From RGIG5612 sp045601405 (lineage in GTDB: Bacteria; Bacillota; Clostridia; Lachnospirales; Lachnospiraceae): 64,000 nucleotides of DNA. Numbering within the stretch: the first letter of the stretch is position 1; each line of letters starts with the position of its first letter. Below the pieces are notes generated by a model. The model saw only the letters and a list, made by a program, of their open reading frames with translations. It was not told the DNA's origin and made no database searches. Below, piece after piece: positions 42,976-51,722 of the stretch. The stretch is from NCBI GenBank assembly GCA_045601405.1, contig JAZRZO010000061.1, positions 47,527-111,526 on the forward strand, written 5' to 3'. A program made the translations under genes and the position numbers.

Positions 42976-43308
42976 TTAATCTAAAACTTGCTGTATATGC
43001 TCATCTATGTATTCCTTTCCAAGAGCTCTAATTATCTGTTGTTTACTTTTTCTTAGTTCTTTTAATGCAGCTTGGTTTTCTTTTCGTTTTTGGATTTGTT
43101 TTTTTAATGAATCCAGTTCTTCTGGTTTTATATAACGACTTATCACCTTATTATCTTCACGATACATTAAATAATTATATTGTTTATTCGCAATATTTTT
43201 AATTTGGATTGATCCTTTTGGTAATTGTTCTTGTTCAATAAGAATAGCTTTTTCTATTCTTGTTGAGCGTTCATATTCTTCAAGCATTACTTCTTCTATA
43301 ACTGACAT
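42976..43308 (-). CDS. Helical hypothetical protein
   Basis: A 110-residue protein that I cannot name. It is mostly helical and charged, with a central YNYLMYREDNKVISRYIKPE beta-hairpin-like segment flanked by coiled-coil helices (LDSLKKQIQKRKENQAALKE). Similar proteins, with a YLxYREGxK motif, are common near nucleotidyltransferase or toxin-antitoxin genes in Clostridia, from memory. The ATG at 43308 is used; a TTG lies three codons upstream. Its upstream region is short and A+T-rich. Confidence 0.6.
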   Translation of the reverse strand: MSVIEEVMLEEYERSTRIEKAILIEQEQLPKGSIQIKNIANKQYNYLMYREDNKVISRYIKPEELDSLKKQIQKRKENQAALKELRKSKQQIIRALGKEYIDEHIQQVLD

Positions 43309-43387
43309 GTTAACCAACTTTCTTTAGATATATTTAATTTGTTGGTTAAATGATGATCCACTAAATAAATTTTGTAAAATGAATATT

Positions 43388-43486
43388 GAGGGTGGGATTC
43401 CCGCCGGGGCTTAAGCCCCTTTCTGGCCGCGTCAGCTGCTTCGTGCTCTCGCACTCGCATCTTCCTTGTTCGAATCCCACCTCCGA
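43388..43486. repeat. Inverted pair of tRNA-Ser 3'-end fragments
   Basis: GAGGGTGGGATTC at 43388-43400 matches the tRNA-Ser(UGA) 3' end in the same orientation, and TTCGAATCCCACCTCCG at 43470-43486 is a near copy in the opposite orientation. Between them are GC-rich hairpins (CCGGGGCTTAAGCCCC). This is not a functional tRNA. Confidence 0.55.
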
Positions 43487-43499
43487 ACTAAGCAAAACA

Positions 43500-43534
43500 A
43501 AAAGCAAGGTCACTCTGGACCTTGCTTTTGTTTT
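43500..43534. terminator. Terminator downstream of tRNA-Ser(UGA)
   Basis: AAAAGCAAGGTC and GACCTTGCTTTT form a perfect 12-bp stem with a 6-nt loop, flanked by A-rich and T-rich tracts on both sides. It directly follows the tRNA on the minus strand. Confidence 0.85.
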
Positions 43535-43536
43535 GA

Positions 43537-43622
43537 CGGAGAGGGTGGGATTCGAACCCACGTGCCCTTGCGGACAAACGGTTTTCAAGACCGCCTCGTT
43601 ATGACCACTTCGATACCTCTCC
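43537..43622 (-). tRNA. tRNA-Ser (anticodon UGA), island integration target
   Basis: A class II tRNA of about 86 nt. The acceptor GGAGAGG pairs with CCTCTCC, the anticodon arm GCGGT/ACCGT encloses CTTGAAA with anticodon TGA (reads UCA), a long variable arm (TTTGTCCGCAAGGGCA) follows and the T-arm is GTGGGTTCGAATCCCAC. Its 3' 21 bases are repeated at 39881. Confidence 0.95.
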
Positions 43623-43661
43623 GGATATGTCAATGCGTCTTTAAACGCAAGCTATACTTTA

Positions 43662-44393
43662 TCATTTCAGGTGTTGTTTTGCAAGTTCTAAATCCGCAGG
43701 CGTTGTTATCTTGATATTGCCGTAGGAGGTCTTCACAAGCTTAACCTTCTTGTCCTTATATATGTTAGCCAGGACCATTGCATCATCAGTGAACTGCTCC
43801 GGCTTCAACACGCCCGGACCGTCATTTTCGTCCCCAGACCGGGTCAGCGCAAAGCTTCTTTTGTAAGCGTCCCTTATCAGTCCGTATTTAAAGCCCTGCG
43901 GAGTCTGGACCTGCCAGGTGAGTGCTCTGTCAGTCGTGTCCTTCACAAAGCCATGCTCATCCGCTATCTTTATCGTGTCTTTTACCGGCATGGCAGCTAT
44001 CGCAGCGCCGTATTTATCCACGCCTGCAACAATATCTCCTATTTCACCGGAAGTTATGAACGGCCGCGCCCCGTCATGTATCAGAACAATATCATCAATG
44101 GAAGCCTCGTCTTTAAGGTCATCCAGACCGTGGTGGACCGAATTGAATCGCTCTTCTCCGCCCTCGCACACTCTTATGACCTTGTTGAAGTTGTACCGGT
44201 CCACAATGTCGCTCACCACATACTGAATATGTTCCCGGTCCGCTACGATGGAGATCCTGTCAACATCAGACTGCTCAAATGCCCTTATCGTGTAATATAA
44301 CAGGGGATATCCGTTGATATCCGCATACTGTTTGGGCACATCGCCCCCTGCTCTCTTCCCTTTTCCTCCGGCGAGGATCAGTGAATATATCAT
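43662..44393 (-). CDS. ispD: 2-C-methyl-D-erythritol 4-phosphate cytidylyltransferase
   Basis: A 243-residue enzyme of the MEP isoprenoid pathway that makes CDP-methylerythritol. The nucleotide-binding LILAGGKGKRAGGDVPKQYA, VCEGGEERFNSVHHGL, VLIHDGARPF and WQVQTPQGFKY are all family signatures. It is the last gene of the long secA-to-ispD run, eight bases after tsaD. Confidence 0.95.
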   Translation of the reverse strand: MIYSLILAGGKGKRAGGDVPKQYADINGYPLLYYTIRAFEQSDVDRISIVADREHIQYVVSDIVDRYNFNKVIRVCEGGEERFNSVHHGLDDLKDEASIDDIVLIHDGARPFITSGEIGDIVAGVDKYGAAIAAMPVKDTIKIADEHGFVKDTTDRALTWQVQTPQGFKYGLIRDAYKRSFALTRSGDENDGPGVLKPEQFTDDAMVLANIYKDKKVKLVKTSYGNIKITTPADLELAKQHLK

Positions 44394-44401
44394 ATCAGCC
44401 T

Positions 44402-45424
44402 CTACAATCTTAGTGCCGGAACCGCGTTCAGCTTCATATCCGACGTATTTCCCGCTAACAGCTCATAATAACCTGCTGCGCCTATCATAGCCGCATTGTC
44501 CGTGCAGAGAATGCGGTCCGGACAATAAAACTCTGCGCCCTCAGCCTCCACAGCATCTTTCAGCGCTGCCCTTAGTGTAAAGTTGGATGCCACACCGCCA
44601 GCCAGCGCAAGCTTGTTCTCACCAAATTCGTCCAGCGCAAGAAGAACCCTGTCCCTTATGCTGTCTATCACCGCCTGTTGAAATGAAGCGGATACATCAT
44701 TTCTAAAGGCGTCATCTATCTCCATTCCCTTCATTTTGTGCGCGTTGACGGTATTCAGGACAGCGGACTTAAGACCGGAAAAACTGAAATCATAAGGATT
44801 ATCGCTTATCTTCGCCCGCGGAAAATCAAAAGCTGCCGGATCGCCGCTTTTTGCCGCCTCCTCCACCTTCGGGCCTCCCGGATACCCAAGACCGATCGCG
44901 CGTGCGATCTTATCGAATGCCTCTCCTGCCGCGTCATCCCTCGTGCGCCCTATTATCTCGTAGTCCGTATGAGATACGGCCCTTACCAGATGAGTATGGC
45001 CGCCGGACGCGACAAGGCAGAGAAAAGGCGGCTCCAGCTCCGGATATTCGATATAATTCGCGCACACGTGTCCCTTGATGTGGTTAACGCCTGCAAGAGG
45101 TATCCCCAGAGCGAACGCAAGCGCCTTCGCGAATGACACACCCACAAGCAGTGCTCCCACAAGGCCCGGTCCGTAAGTGACTGCCACCGCGTCTATATCG
45201 CCAAGCGTACACTCCGCGTCCTTTAGCGCTGTATGAACCACGGGATTGATCTTTTCTATGTGCTTTCTCGAGGCTATTTCCGGCACCACGCCGCCATAGA
45301 TCGTGTGCAGATCTATCTGGGAATAGATAGAATTGGAAAGCACATTGCGCCCGTTAAGAGTAACCGCCGCCGCCGTCTCATCACATGACGTTTCAATTGA
45401 AAGTATCTTTATATCACTCATCAT
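44402..45424 (-). CDS. tsaD: tRNA N6-adenosine threonylcarbamoyltransferase
   Basis: A 340-residue ASKHA-fold metalloenzyme that transfers threonylcarbamoyl to A37 of ANN-decoding tRNAs (t6A). ILSIETSCDETAAAV opens the protein, VNHIKGHVCA holds the metal-binding histidines, PFLCLVASGGHTHLV follows and LALAGGVASNFTLR is the C-terminal motif. The start overlaps the rnz end by about 11 bp. Two adjacent ATGs (45424 and 45421) are possible. Confidence 0.95.
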   Translation of the reverse strand: MMSDIKILSIETSCDETAAAVTLNGRNVLSNSIYSQIDLHTIYGGVVPEIASRKHIEKINPVVHTALKDAECTLGDIDAVAVTYGPGLVGALLVGVSFAKALAFALGIPLAGVNHIKGHVCANYIEYPELEPPFLCLVASGGHTHLVRAVSHTDYEIIGRTRDDAAGEAFDKIARAIGLGYPGGPKVEEAAKSGDPAAFDFPRAKISDNPYDFSFSGLKSAVLNTVNAHKMKGMEIDDAFRNDVSASFQQAVIDSIRDRVLLALDEFGENKLALAGGVASNFTLRAALKDAVEAEGAEFYCPDRILCTDNAAMIGAAGYYELLAGNTSDMKLNAVPALRL

Positions 45425-46328
45425 CTTCAAACTTTAATTCTATACTCTTGAGGTCTTTGGCATATCTTACCCTGTCAAAGATCTTATGCACATCATCCAT
45501 ATATTCCGAAGGCCTTATGAGCGAAGGGCTGTAATGCGTCAGCCACATTCTCTCCGGCTGCGCCTTCCGCCCTATCTCCGCCGCCTCATAAAAAGTCATA
45601 TGCTTTTTCCTGACGGCATCCTCCTGCTTATCCTTCTCTCCGTACATTCCCTCGCAGATAAACAAATCAGCGCCAGCTGCTTTTTTTGCAATGATATCCG
45701 CAGGCCTTGTATCCGTGCAATACGTCACCTTAAGACCTTTGCGCACGGGGCCAAGCACCATATCAGGAGTATAGATCCTTCCTTCATGCTCAACCTCTTC
45801 CCCGCTTTGCAGCCTTCCCCACATCCTTACGGGAAGGTCAAGAGCCTTTGCTCTGTTGACATCAAATTTCCCGACGCGGTCCACTATGATGCTGTAGCCG
45901 TAGCAGGTCACCCGATGCTGCACCTTGAACGCCTCGATACGGAAGCCGTCAAAGTCCAGCATTTCCACATCATCTTTCAGCTCAATAAATCTTATATCAA
46001 ACGGAAGCTCCGGCGCGATAACGCGGAGCGAATTGACAACCTTTTCAAGGCCCTTCGGCCCTACCATGGTAACAGGGTCCGTTCTGTCAGAATTACCCAT
46101 TGTGAGCAGCATCCCGGGGAGCCCTCCTATGTGGTCGCCGTGATAGTGTGTAAAGCATATAAGGTCTATGGGCTTAAATGGCCAGCCTTTTTCCTTTATG
46201 GCTATCTGCGTGGCCTCTCCGCAATCTATGAGGATGGACGTGCCGTTATAGCGCGCCATGAGCGATGTCAAATGACGCTTCGGAAGCGGCATCATTCCTC
46301 CTGTTCCTAAAAGACAAATATCAAGCAT
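45414..46328 (-). CDS. rnz: Ribonuclease Z
   Basis: A 304-residue metallo-beta-lactamase-fold tRNase Z, which removes tRNA 3' trailers. ICFTHYHGDHIGGLPG is the zinc-binding HxHxDH motif, AFKVQHRVTCYGY follows, TYCTDTRPAD supplies a later Asp and WLTHYSPS the final His. It lies inside the t6A gene run, overlapping rimI by 8 bp and tsaD by about 11 bp. tRNA maturation and t6A synthesis are therefore coupled in expression. Neither tRNA-Ser gene seen here encodes CCA, consistent with need for RNase Z. Confidence 0.93.
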   Translation of the reverse strand: MLDICLLGTGGMMPLPKRHLTSLMARYNGTSILIDCGEATQIAIKEKGWPFKPIDLICFTHYHGDHIGGLPGMLLTMGNSDRTDPVTMVGPKGLEKVVNSLRVIAPELPFDIRFIELKDDVEMLDFDGFRIEAFKVQHRVTCYGYSIIVDRVGKFDVNRAKALDLPVRMWGRLQSGEEVEHEGRIYTPDMVLGPVRKGLKVTYCTDTRPADIIAKKAAGADLFICEGMYGEKDKQEDAVRKKHMTFYEAAEIGRKAQPERMWLTHYSPSLIRPSEYMDDVHKIFDRVRYAKDLKSIELKFEDDE

Positions 46329-46779
46329 CCTCTTCTTCCTCTAAAAGCCTGGTGTAAAGCAGCGCGTCCTCTGCAGGCCGGGAATAAAAGCCCTTTCTTA
46401 TCCCGCTTTGCTTAAAGCCCTGTTTCTCGTAAAGGCTTATTGCCTTTTGATTGCTTTTCCGCACTTCAAGATGAATGGACCTTACGCCTCTTTTCCACCC
46501 CTGTTCGTATAAAATATCCATAAGCTCAGAAGCAACTCCCATACGGCGAAAGCCTTCGTCAACACCTATGCTCACCAGATTCCCCTCGTCCAGGATGCAC
46601 ATAAGAGCCGCATACCCGGCAACAGTTTCGCCATGCTTAGCCACTATAAAAACAGTATTTCCCGCATCCATATAATGACCTATTCCTGCCTCGCTCCACG
46701 GCTGCGAAAAAAATTTTCTTTCAAGCGCGGAAACCTGTTCGATATCGTCATATGACAATTCAAAATAGCTTATATCCAA
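46321..46779 (-). CDS. rimI: Ribosomal protein S18-alanine N-acetyltransferase
   Basis: A 152-residue GNAT acetyltransferase. VSIGVDEGFRRMGVASELM is the acetyl-CoA-binding loop and LEVRKSNQKAISLYEKQGF is the RimI-type signature. It sits in the usual tsaB-rimI-tsaD order, three bases after tsaB. Acetylation of S18 is assigned by family and synteny. Confidence 0.92.
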   Translation of the reverse strand: MDISYFELSYDDIEQVSALERKFFSQPWSEAGIGHYMDAGNTVFIVAKHGETVAGYAALMCILDEGNLVSIGVDEGFRRMGVASELMDILYEQGWKRGVRSIHLEVRKSNQKAISLYEKQGFKQSGIRKGFYSRPAEDALLYTRLLEEEEDA

Positions 46780-46782
46780 AGA

Positions 46783-47541
46783 TTACTCCGTCTGCGTATT
46801 CTGCCCGTCCGCTTCCTTTTCGGCTCTTACACGCTCTGCCTGCGACGGGCGCAGATAATCCGGAGCCTCATCCTCTGCGGAAACGGTAAGCCCCTGATAA
46901 TAATAAAGCTGTCCCAGCAGAGCCACTGTATCCGCTCTCTGTATCAGCGCCTCCTCCGGCGCGTAGTCAAAAACAAACTTTGCTTTTTCCTCTATCACCT
47001 CGTGATACTCCATCGCGCCGTCTCCCAGAAAGATTACCGGCGGAGGATCGCCGTCAAGACCCGTGATAAGCTCAAGCCTTTCAAGAAGCTCCTCTACAGC
47101 CATCGCCGAGCTGTCCAGAAAAACATCGAAATCCAGAGTATTATCCGGTCTTATCACGAAGGTGTAGATCCCGCAGTAAACCTGCTGCCTCCTCGCGTCC
47201 ATCATGGGCACTATTATCGCCGTGCTGCCCAGGAGGTTGTGCGCCAGGGCGTGCAGCGTGGGAATATGTATAAGCGGCTTATTCAGAGCCATTCCCAGAC
47301 CCTTTGCCGTAGCGCTGCCTATACGCAGACCCGTGAAGGAGCCGGGTCCGGCGCTCACAGCGATCGCATCAATACTTTCAAGCGGGATGCCCTCTTCTTT
47401 CACCAGGTCTTCTATCATGGGCATAAGGGTTTCCGAATGAGTGACCTTGAAATCACCCATCTTCATCCCTATTATCTGTCCGTCTTCGAATACCGCCGCC
47501 GAAGCCAGAGGCCCCGAGGTCTCTATGCCGAGAACCCGCAT
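46783..47541 (-). CDS. tsaB: tRNA threonylcarbamoyladenosine biosynthesis protein TsaB
   Basis: A 252-residue ASKHA-fold protein. VLGIETSGPLASAAVFEDGQ is the start motif, IAVSAGPGSFTGLRIGSATA the family signature and IIVPMMDARRQQVYCGIY the mid motif. It lacks the metal-binding histidines of TsaD and serves as its scaffold in the t6A complex. One base separates it from tsaE. The C-terminus is lengthened by a charged tail (EKEADGQNTQTE). Confidence 0.94.
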   Translation of the reverse strand: MRVLGIETSGPLASAAVFEDGQIIGMKMGDFKVTHSETLMPMIEDLVKEEGIPLESIDAIAVSAGPGSFTGLRIGSATAKGLGMALNKPLIHIPTLHALAHNLLGSTAIIVPMMDARRQQVYCGIYTFVIRPDNTLDFDVFLDSSAMAVEELLERLELITGLDGDPPPVIFLGDGAMEYHEVIEEKAKFVFDYAPEEALIQRADTVALLGQLYYYQGLTVSAEDEAPDYLRPSQAERVRAEKEADGQNTQTE

Positions 47542-47542
47542 C

Positions 47543-47980
47543 TTAAGTCTCCTCCGAGTTTTCGCTTATCGTGATCTTTCTGTAGTCAAAGCCCTTCTCC
47601 GGATCCTTTTCTATGTTTATAAAGACAGTATCCGAAGGCAGGATATCCCTTATCATATCTCCCCACTCTATAACACACACGCCGTCGCCGTATATAAAAT
47701 CGTCAAAGCCTATTTCGTACATTTCGTCGGGTTCTGTTATCCTGTACACATCAAAGTGGCAGAAAGGAAGCCGTCCTCCGTCGTAGGTCTGCAGAATGGT
47801 AAATGTGGGAGATGAAACAGGGCCCGCTATACCGAGCCCATGCGCAAAGCCTGATGCCAGAACGGTTTTTCCCGTACCCATCTCTCCGCTTAAGGAATAA
47901 ACCTCTCCCGGCGCGGCGCTTTTTCCCAGCTTATATCCGATCTCATATGTTTCACTTTCGCTGCCGCATTCAAATATCAT
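47543..47980 (-). CDS. tsaE: tRNA threonylcarbamoyladenosine biosynthesis ATPase TsaE
   Basis: A 145-residue P-loop ATPase. SLSGEMGTGKTVLASGFAHG is Walker A, PVSSPTFTILQTYDGG is the family signature, and HFDVYRITEPDEMYEIGFDD and VCVIEWGDMI follow. It drives the TsaB-TsaD cycle in t6A synthesis. I chose the ATG at 47980, one base after the lysC stop, rather than upstream in-frame codons that lie within lysC. Confidence 0.94.
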   Translation of the reverse strand: MIFECGSESETYEIGYKLGKSAAPGEVYSLSGEMGTGKTVLASGFAHGLGIAGPVSSPTFTILQTYDGGRLPFCHFDVYRITEPDEMYEIGFDDFIYGDGVCVIEWGDMIRDILPSDTVFINIEKDPEKGFDYRKITISENSEET

Positions 47981-47981
47981 C

Positions 47982-49190
47982 TTATTCTTTAACAACGAAG
48001 GCGTCATGTACCGCTCTTGCGGCATCGTCCGCCTGATCCTCGTCAACTATGACCGTGATCCTTATCTCGCTCGTTGCTATCATCTTGATATTGATGTTAG
48101 CATTATAAAGAGCTTCAAACATCTTGGATGCAACACCGGGATCAGTCATCATTCCCGCTCCTACCGCGGATACTTTCGCCACGTTATCCTCGTGGGTTAT
48201 CTTTTCTGCAGTGAACTTTGCCTTGTTCTCTTCAAGAGCCGCAAGCGCTTCATCAAGGTCCTTGGAATCCACCGTGAATGAGATGTCTTTTGTTCCGTCA
48301 CGACCTACAGACTGCAGGATGACATCCACATTGATGCCCTTCTTTCCGAGAATATTAAATACACGAAACGCAATCCCCGGTATATCCTGAAGACCTATGA
48401 GCGAGATCCTTGCAGGACTTTTATCTACCGCCACACCGCTTACTAACCTTTTTTCCACGTCTAATTCCTCCTTAACAACAGTGCCCGGCTCATCTGAAAG
48501 CGAAGAGCGCACCACCAGTTCAACTCCGTATTTTTTCGCCATGCTCACACTTCTGTTGTGAAGCACCTGGGCTCCAAGCGAAGCCAGATCGAGCATTTCA
48601 TCATATGTTATCTGTGAAAGCTTTTTTGCTGTGGGTACTATCCTTGGATCACAGGTATATACCCCGTCCACATCTGTGTATATCTCGCACGCGTCGGCAT
48701 TCAACGCTGCTGCGAGCGCCACAGCGGTGGTATCACTGCCCCCACGTCCTAAGGTGGTGACATCGTCATATTTATTCACGCCCTGAAAGCCCGTTACGAG
48801 CACTATCTTTTTGTTCTCCAGCTCTGCGCTGATCCTCGCCGGGTCTATCTTTTTAAGCCTTGAATTGCCGTAAGCTTTAGTTGTATACATGGGTACCTGA
48901 AAAGCATTTAACGAAACTGCAGGAACGCCCATTGCCATTATCGCCATGGCGCACAAGCTCACGCTCACCTGTTCCCCAGTGCTCATCAGCATATCCATCT
49001 CTCTTTTCGACGGCTTGTCGCTCACCTTGTTCGCCAGATTGATAAGATCGTCAGTGGTATCTCCCATGGCGGAAAGCACCACTATAACATCATTTCCTTT
49101 TTTGTACTCCTCAACACAGCGCCGCGCCACATTTTTTATGCGGTCCGGATCGCCCACCGAGGTCCCTCCGAATTTTTTTACAATTAACAT
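47982..49190 (-). CDS. lysC: Aspartate kinase
   Basis: A 402-residue aspartokinase that commits aspartate to lysine, threonine and methionine. VKKFGGTSVGDPDRIKNVA is the kinase signature, TLGRGGSDTTAVALAAAL the substrate loop and two C-terminal ACT domains (ISLIGLQDIPGIAFRVFNIL; KVSAVGAGMMTDPGVASKMF) give feedback control. The frame also encodes an in-frame beta-type region after residue 240. AGGAG precedes the ATG. It is the third gene of hom-apgM-lysC, which favours a threonine-linked role. Confidence 0.95.
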   Translation of the reverse strand: MLIVKKFGGTSVGDPDRIKNVARRCVEEYKKGNDVIVVLSAMGDTTDDLINLANKVSDKPSKREMDMLMSTGEQVSVSLCAMAIMAMGVPAVSLNAFQVPMYTTKAYGNSRLKKIDPARISAELENKKIVLVTGFQGVNKYDDVTTLGRGGSDTTAVALAAALNADACEIYTDVDGVYTCDPRIVPTAKKLSQITYDEMLDLASLGAQVLHNRSVSMAKKYGVELVVRSSLSDEPGTVVKEELDVEKRLVSGVAVDKSPARISLIGLQDIPGIAFRVFNILGKKGINVDVILQSVGRDGTKDISFTVDSKDLDEALAALEENKAKFTAEKITHEDNVAKVSAVGAGMMTDPGVASKMFEALYNANINIKMIATSEIRITVIVDEDQADDAARAVHDAFVVKE

Positions 49191-49211
49191 CTGTTTCTCC
49201 TGACTTTATTT

Positions 49212-50504
49212 TTATCTGTCTGACTGCAAAAGCCTGTCCATCAGCTTATAGCCCGGCTTTATCAATATACCGCCTGCTTCGGCTTCCTTTTCACTGTATC
49301 TGTGTCCGCCGTTCTTTTTGGCGGTACTGTCATATAAAATATAAGGCACCGGATCGCTCGTATGCGTGCGCACCGCTATGGGGGTGGGATGATCCGGAGC
49401 TATCAGCATCCTGAACGGTTCATCCGAATCCTGCAGGCCTTCAAACAACGGCTTTATAAGGCGGCCATCCAGATACTCTATCGCTTTTATCTTTCTTTCC
49501 ACACTTCCCTGGTGCCCCATTTCATCCGGAGCCTCCACATGGATATAAACAAAGTCATAACCGTCTTTAAGAAGAATGTCCAGCGCTGCCTGTGCTTTTC
49601 CTTCGTAGTTGGTCTCCAACTGACCGTTGGCTCCCTCCACCTCAAGAACCTTCATCTGAGCGCCGATTGCTATTCCCTTAAGCAGATCCACCGCGCTTAT
49701 CATTGCGCCCTTTTTGCCTGTTTTCTCTGTAAACGGGGCAAGCGCGGGCTTTGTTCCGGCTCCCCAGAACCACAGACAGTTTGCCGGATTCAGGCCGTTT
49801 TCTTTTCTTTTTACATTAACGGGGTGGTCCTTTAGCAGCTTATAACTCTCTTCCATCATAAGTTCCAAGAGCCTTGCGCCCTCTGCGCATTTTTCGCTTT
49901 TATCTGCGGATGTCGCCGTTATTACCGGAAGGTAAGGACCTATTTTTTCATCCAGGTGGTCATGCGGCTGAGCAAGGTCTGTTACCATCCCCTTTTTCCA
50001 TATACAGCAGTGACGGTAGCTTGTGCCTGTGTAAAAAGAAAACTCTTCTGTTATCTTTTTGAAATCCGCGTCTTCTGCCGCCTTTTCCTCAAAGCCTTTT
50101 TTTACGGCTTTAAGAAGCATGTCCGCCTCTTCCGTGGATATCTCCCCCGAGGAGTGGTCGGTTATCACCATGTCCGCAAAGTCCGGTGTCTCCCCCTCCT
50201 TAAGAGTTACCAGATTAGCCCTTAAGGCGATGTCGTCAGCTTCCATCGGAACGCCTATGCTCAGCGCCTCCAAAGGAGACCTGCCGCTGTAATAAACCTC
50301 CGGATCATAACCAAGCACCGCAAGGTTGGCTGTATCGCTTCCGGGCTTCACCCCGTCCGGAATGGTTGCCGCAAGTCCCACTTCTCCTTTTTCCGCCAGC
50401 ATATCCATAACGGGCGTGCAGGCGGTCTCCAGGGGCGTTTTCCCGTTGAGCTCTTCTATGGGACGGTCCGCCATCCCGTCTCCCAAAACAACTAAATACT
50501 TCAT
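49212..50504 (-). CDS. apgM: Cofactor-independent phosphoglycerate mutase homologue, candidate homoserine kinase
   Basis: A 430-residue member of the archaeal-type phosphoglycerate mutase family (COG3635), alkaline phosphatase superfamily. YLVVLGDGMADRPIEELNGK holds the first metal site, GVKPGSDTANLAVLGYDP the catalytic serine region, YIHVEAPDEMGHQGSVERKI and LIAPDHPTPIAVRTHTSDPV the later metal ligands. It lies between hom and lysC with a one-base junction to hom, and no thrB is seen. Members of this family in threonine gene clusters are thought to act as homoserine kinase; that assignment is inference from context. Confidence 0.88.
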   Translation of the reverse strand: MKYLVVLGDGMADRPIEELNGKTPLETACTPVMDMLAEKGEVGLAATIPDGVKPGSDTANLAVLGYDPEVYYSGRSPLEALSIGVPMEADDIALRANLVTLKEGETPDFADMVITDHSSGEISTEEADMLLKAVKKGFEEKAAEDADFKKITEEFSFYTGTSYRHCCIWKKGMVTDLAQPHDHLDEKIGPYLPVITATSADKSEKCAEGARLLELMMEESYKLLKDHPVNVKRKENGLNPANCLWFWGAGTKPALAPFTEKTGKKGAMISAVDLLKGIAIGAQMKVLEVEGANGQLETNYEGKAQAALDILLKDGYDFVYIHVEAPDEMGHQGSVERKIKAIEYLDGRLIKPLFEGLQDSDEPFRMLIAPDHPTPIAVRTHTSDPVPYILYDSTAKKNGGHRYSEKEAEAGGILIKPGYKLMDRLLQSDR

Positions 50505-51707
50505 TTACTTTACCTGTATGATGCTTCTTATATGTGTACTGTCTGTAAGCTTTGACTCAAACTCATCAAATGTCAGTGTCTCTGTTACTATGCAGTATTC
50601 GTCCGGAAATTCCGGCAGGGAAAGGAGCTGTTCTATCTTGAACATAGTCTTAAGCTCCTCATACTCCGCGTCAGCGCGGATAAAGAACTTGCTCCAGTGC
50701 TTTCCTCTGTCGGCAAATTTTGCCGGCTCGTCCTCCCAGATTATGGGGATGTTCACATCAAGGTGCTTCACCTCGTCAATTATGTCTGAAACCACTGCGG
50801 ACGCTGTGGGGAGCTTGCCTGCTCCCGCTCCGTAAAACATGGTATCTCCCAGAAGGTTGCCGTGGATCTTTATCCCGTTATAAACGTCATCAACCGCGTA
50901 AAGCATATATGTTTTGTCTATCATATGAGGGGCAACCTCTGAATATATCTCTCCGTCGATGTTGTAGGTTATCGCAAGGAGCTTTATCTTCTTTCCGAGC
51001 GCCTTGGCATATTTCATGTCCACATCGGTGATGTTTCTTATGCCTTCTGTTTTAAAGCCGTTAAAATCAACATTCCTGCCGTATATTATACTTGAGAGGA
51101 TGGCTATCTTCCTTGCCGAATCAAAGCCGTCCACATCCGCTGTCGGGTCTGCCTCCGCATAGCCTAGATCCTGCGCGTCCTTTAAGACCTCTTCGTATGT
51201 GCTGCCGTCCTCATACATTTTTGTGAGCATATAGTTTGTGGTTCCGTTCAGGATTCCTGTGATCTCGCTTATCGTGTCCACGTTAAGCGAGCTAAGAATC
51301 GGGCGGATTATAGGTATGCCGCCGCCAACGCTTGCTTCAAACATAAAGTTTATGTTTTTCTCTCTTGCTGTTTTTATAAGCTCCGGGCCGTAGTCCGCGA
51401 CCAGGGCCTTGTTTGAGGTGCAGACGCTCTTTCCTTTTTCAAGAGCTTCCTTAACATATTCATAGGCCGGATGTGTTCCTCCCATTACCTCAACTACTAT
51501 ATCCACCTCCGGGTCATTTGCTATGATGCTGTAGTCGTGCACCAGCCTGGATTCTATCGGCGAGCCGGGAAACTCCCGCAGATCCAGGACGTATTTAACG
51601 TTTATCTCCTGTCCGGCGTGTTTTTTTATTGTTTCTCTGTTCAGTTCAAGCGCCTCAACAACGCCTGAGCCTATGGTTCCGTAACCTAATATAGCTATGT
51701 TGATCAT
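50505..51707 (-). CDS. hom: Homoserine dehydrogenase
   Basis: A 400-residue enzyme that reduces aspartate semialdehyde to homoserine. INIAILGYGTIGSGVVEALE is the NAD(P)-binding fold, VVEVMGGTHPAYEYVKEALE and VCTSNKALVADYGPELI follow, and GILNGTTNYMLTKM with LGYAEADPTADVDGFDSARK is the catalytic signature with the active lysine. About 80 C-terminal residues form an ACT-like domain. Its ribosome site is AGAGAGGAAG. It starts 15 bp after prfB and leads the threonine genes. Confidence 0.95.
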   Translation of the reverse strand: MINIAILGYGTIGSGVVEALELNRETIKKHAGQEINVKYVLDLREFPGSPIESRLVHDYSIIANDPEVDIVVEVMGGTHPAYEYVKEALEKGKSVCTSNKALVADYGPELIKTAREKNINFMFEASVGGGIPIIRPILSSLNVDTISEITGILNGTTNYMLTKMYEDGSTYEEVLKDAQDLGYAEADPTADVDGFDSARKIAILSSIIYGRNVDFNGFKTEGIRNITDVDMKYAKALGKKIKLLAITYNIDGEIYSEVAPHMIDKTYMLYAVDDVYNGIKIHGNLLGDTMFYGAGAGKLPTASAVVSDIIDEVKHLDVNIPIIWEDEPAKFADRGKHWSKFFIRADAEYEELKTMFKIEQLLSLPEFPDEYCIVTETLTFDEFESKLTDSTHIRSIIQVK

Positions 51708-51722
51708 TTGTTCTTCCTCTCT

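Noticed and set aside
43388..43486. A second tRNA-Ser gene
   Set aside because: Only acceptor/T-arm-like ends are present, in opposite orientations, without an anticodon arm.
39902..43536. Integrase gene for the tRNA-Ser island
   Set aside because: No open frame in the interval has tyrosine or serine recombinase motifs; the island appears to lack its own integrase.
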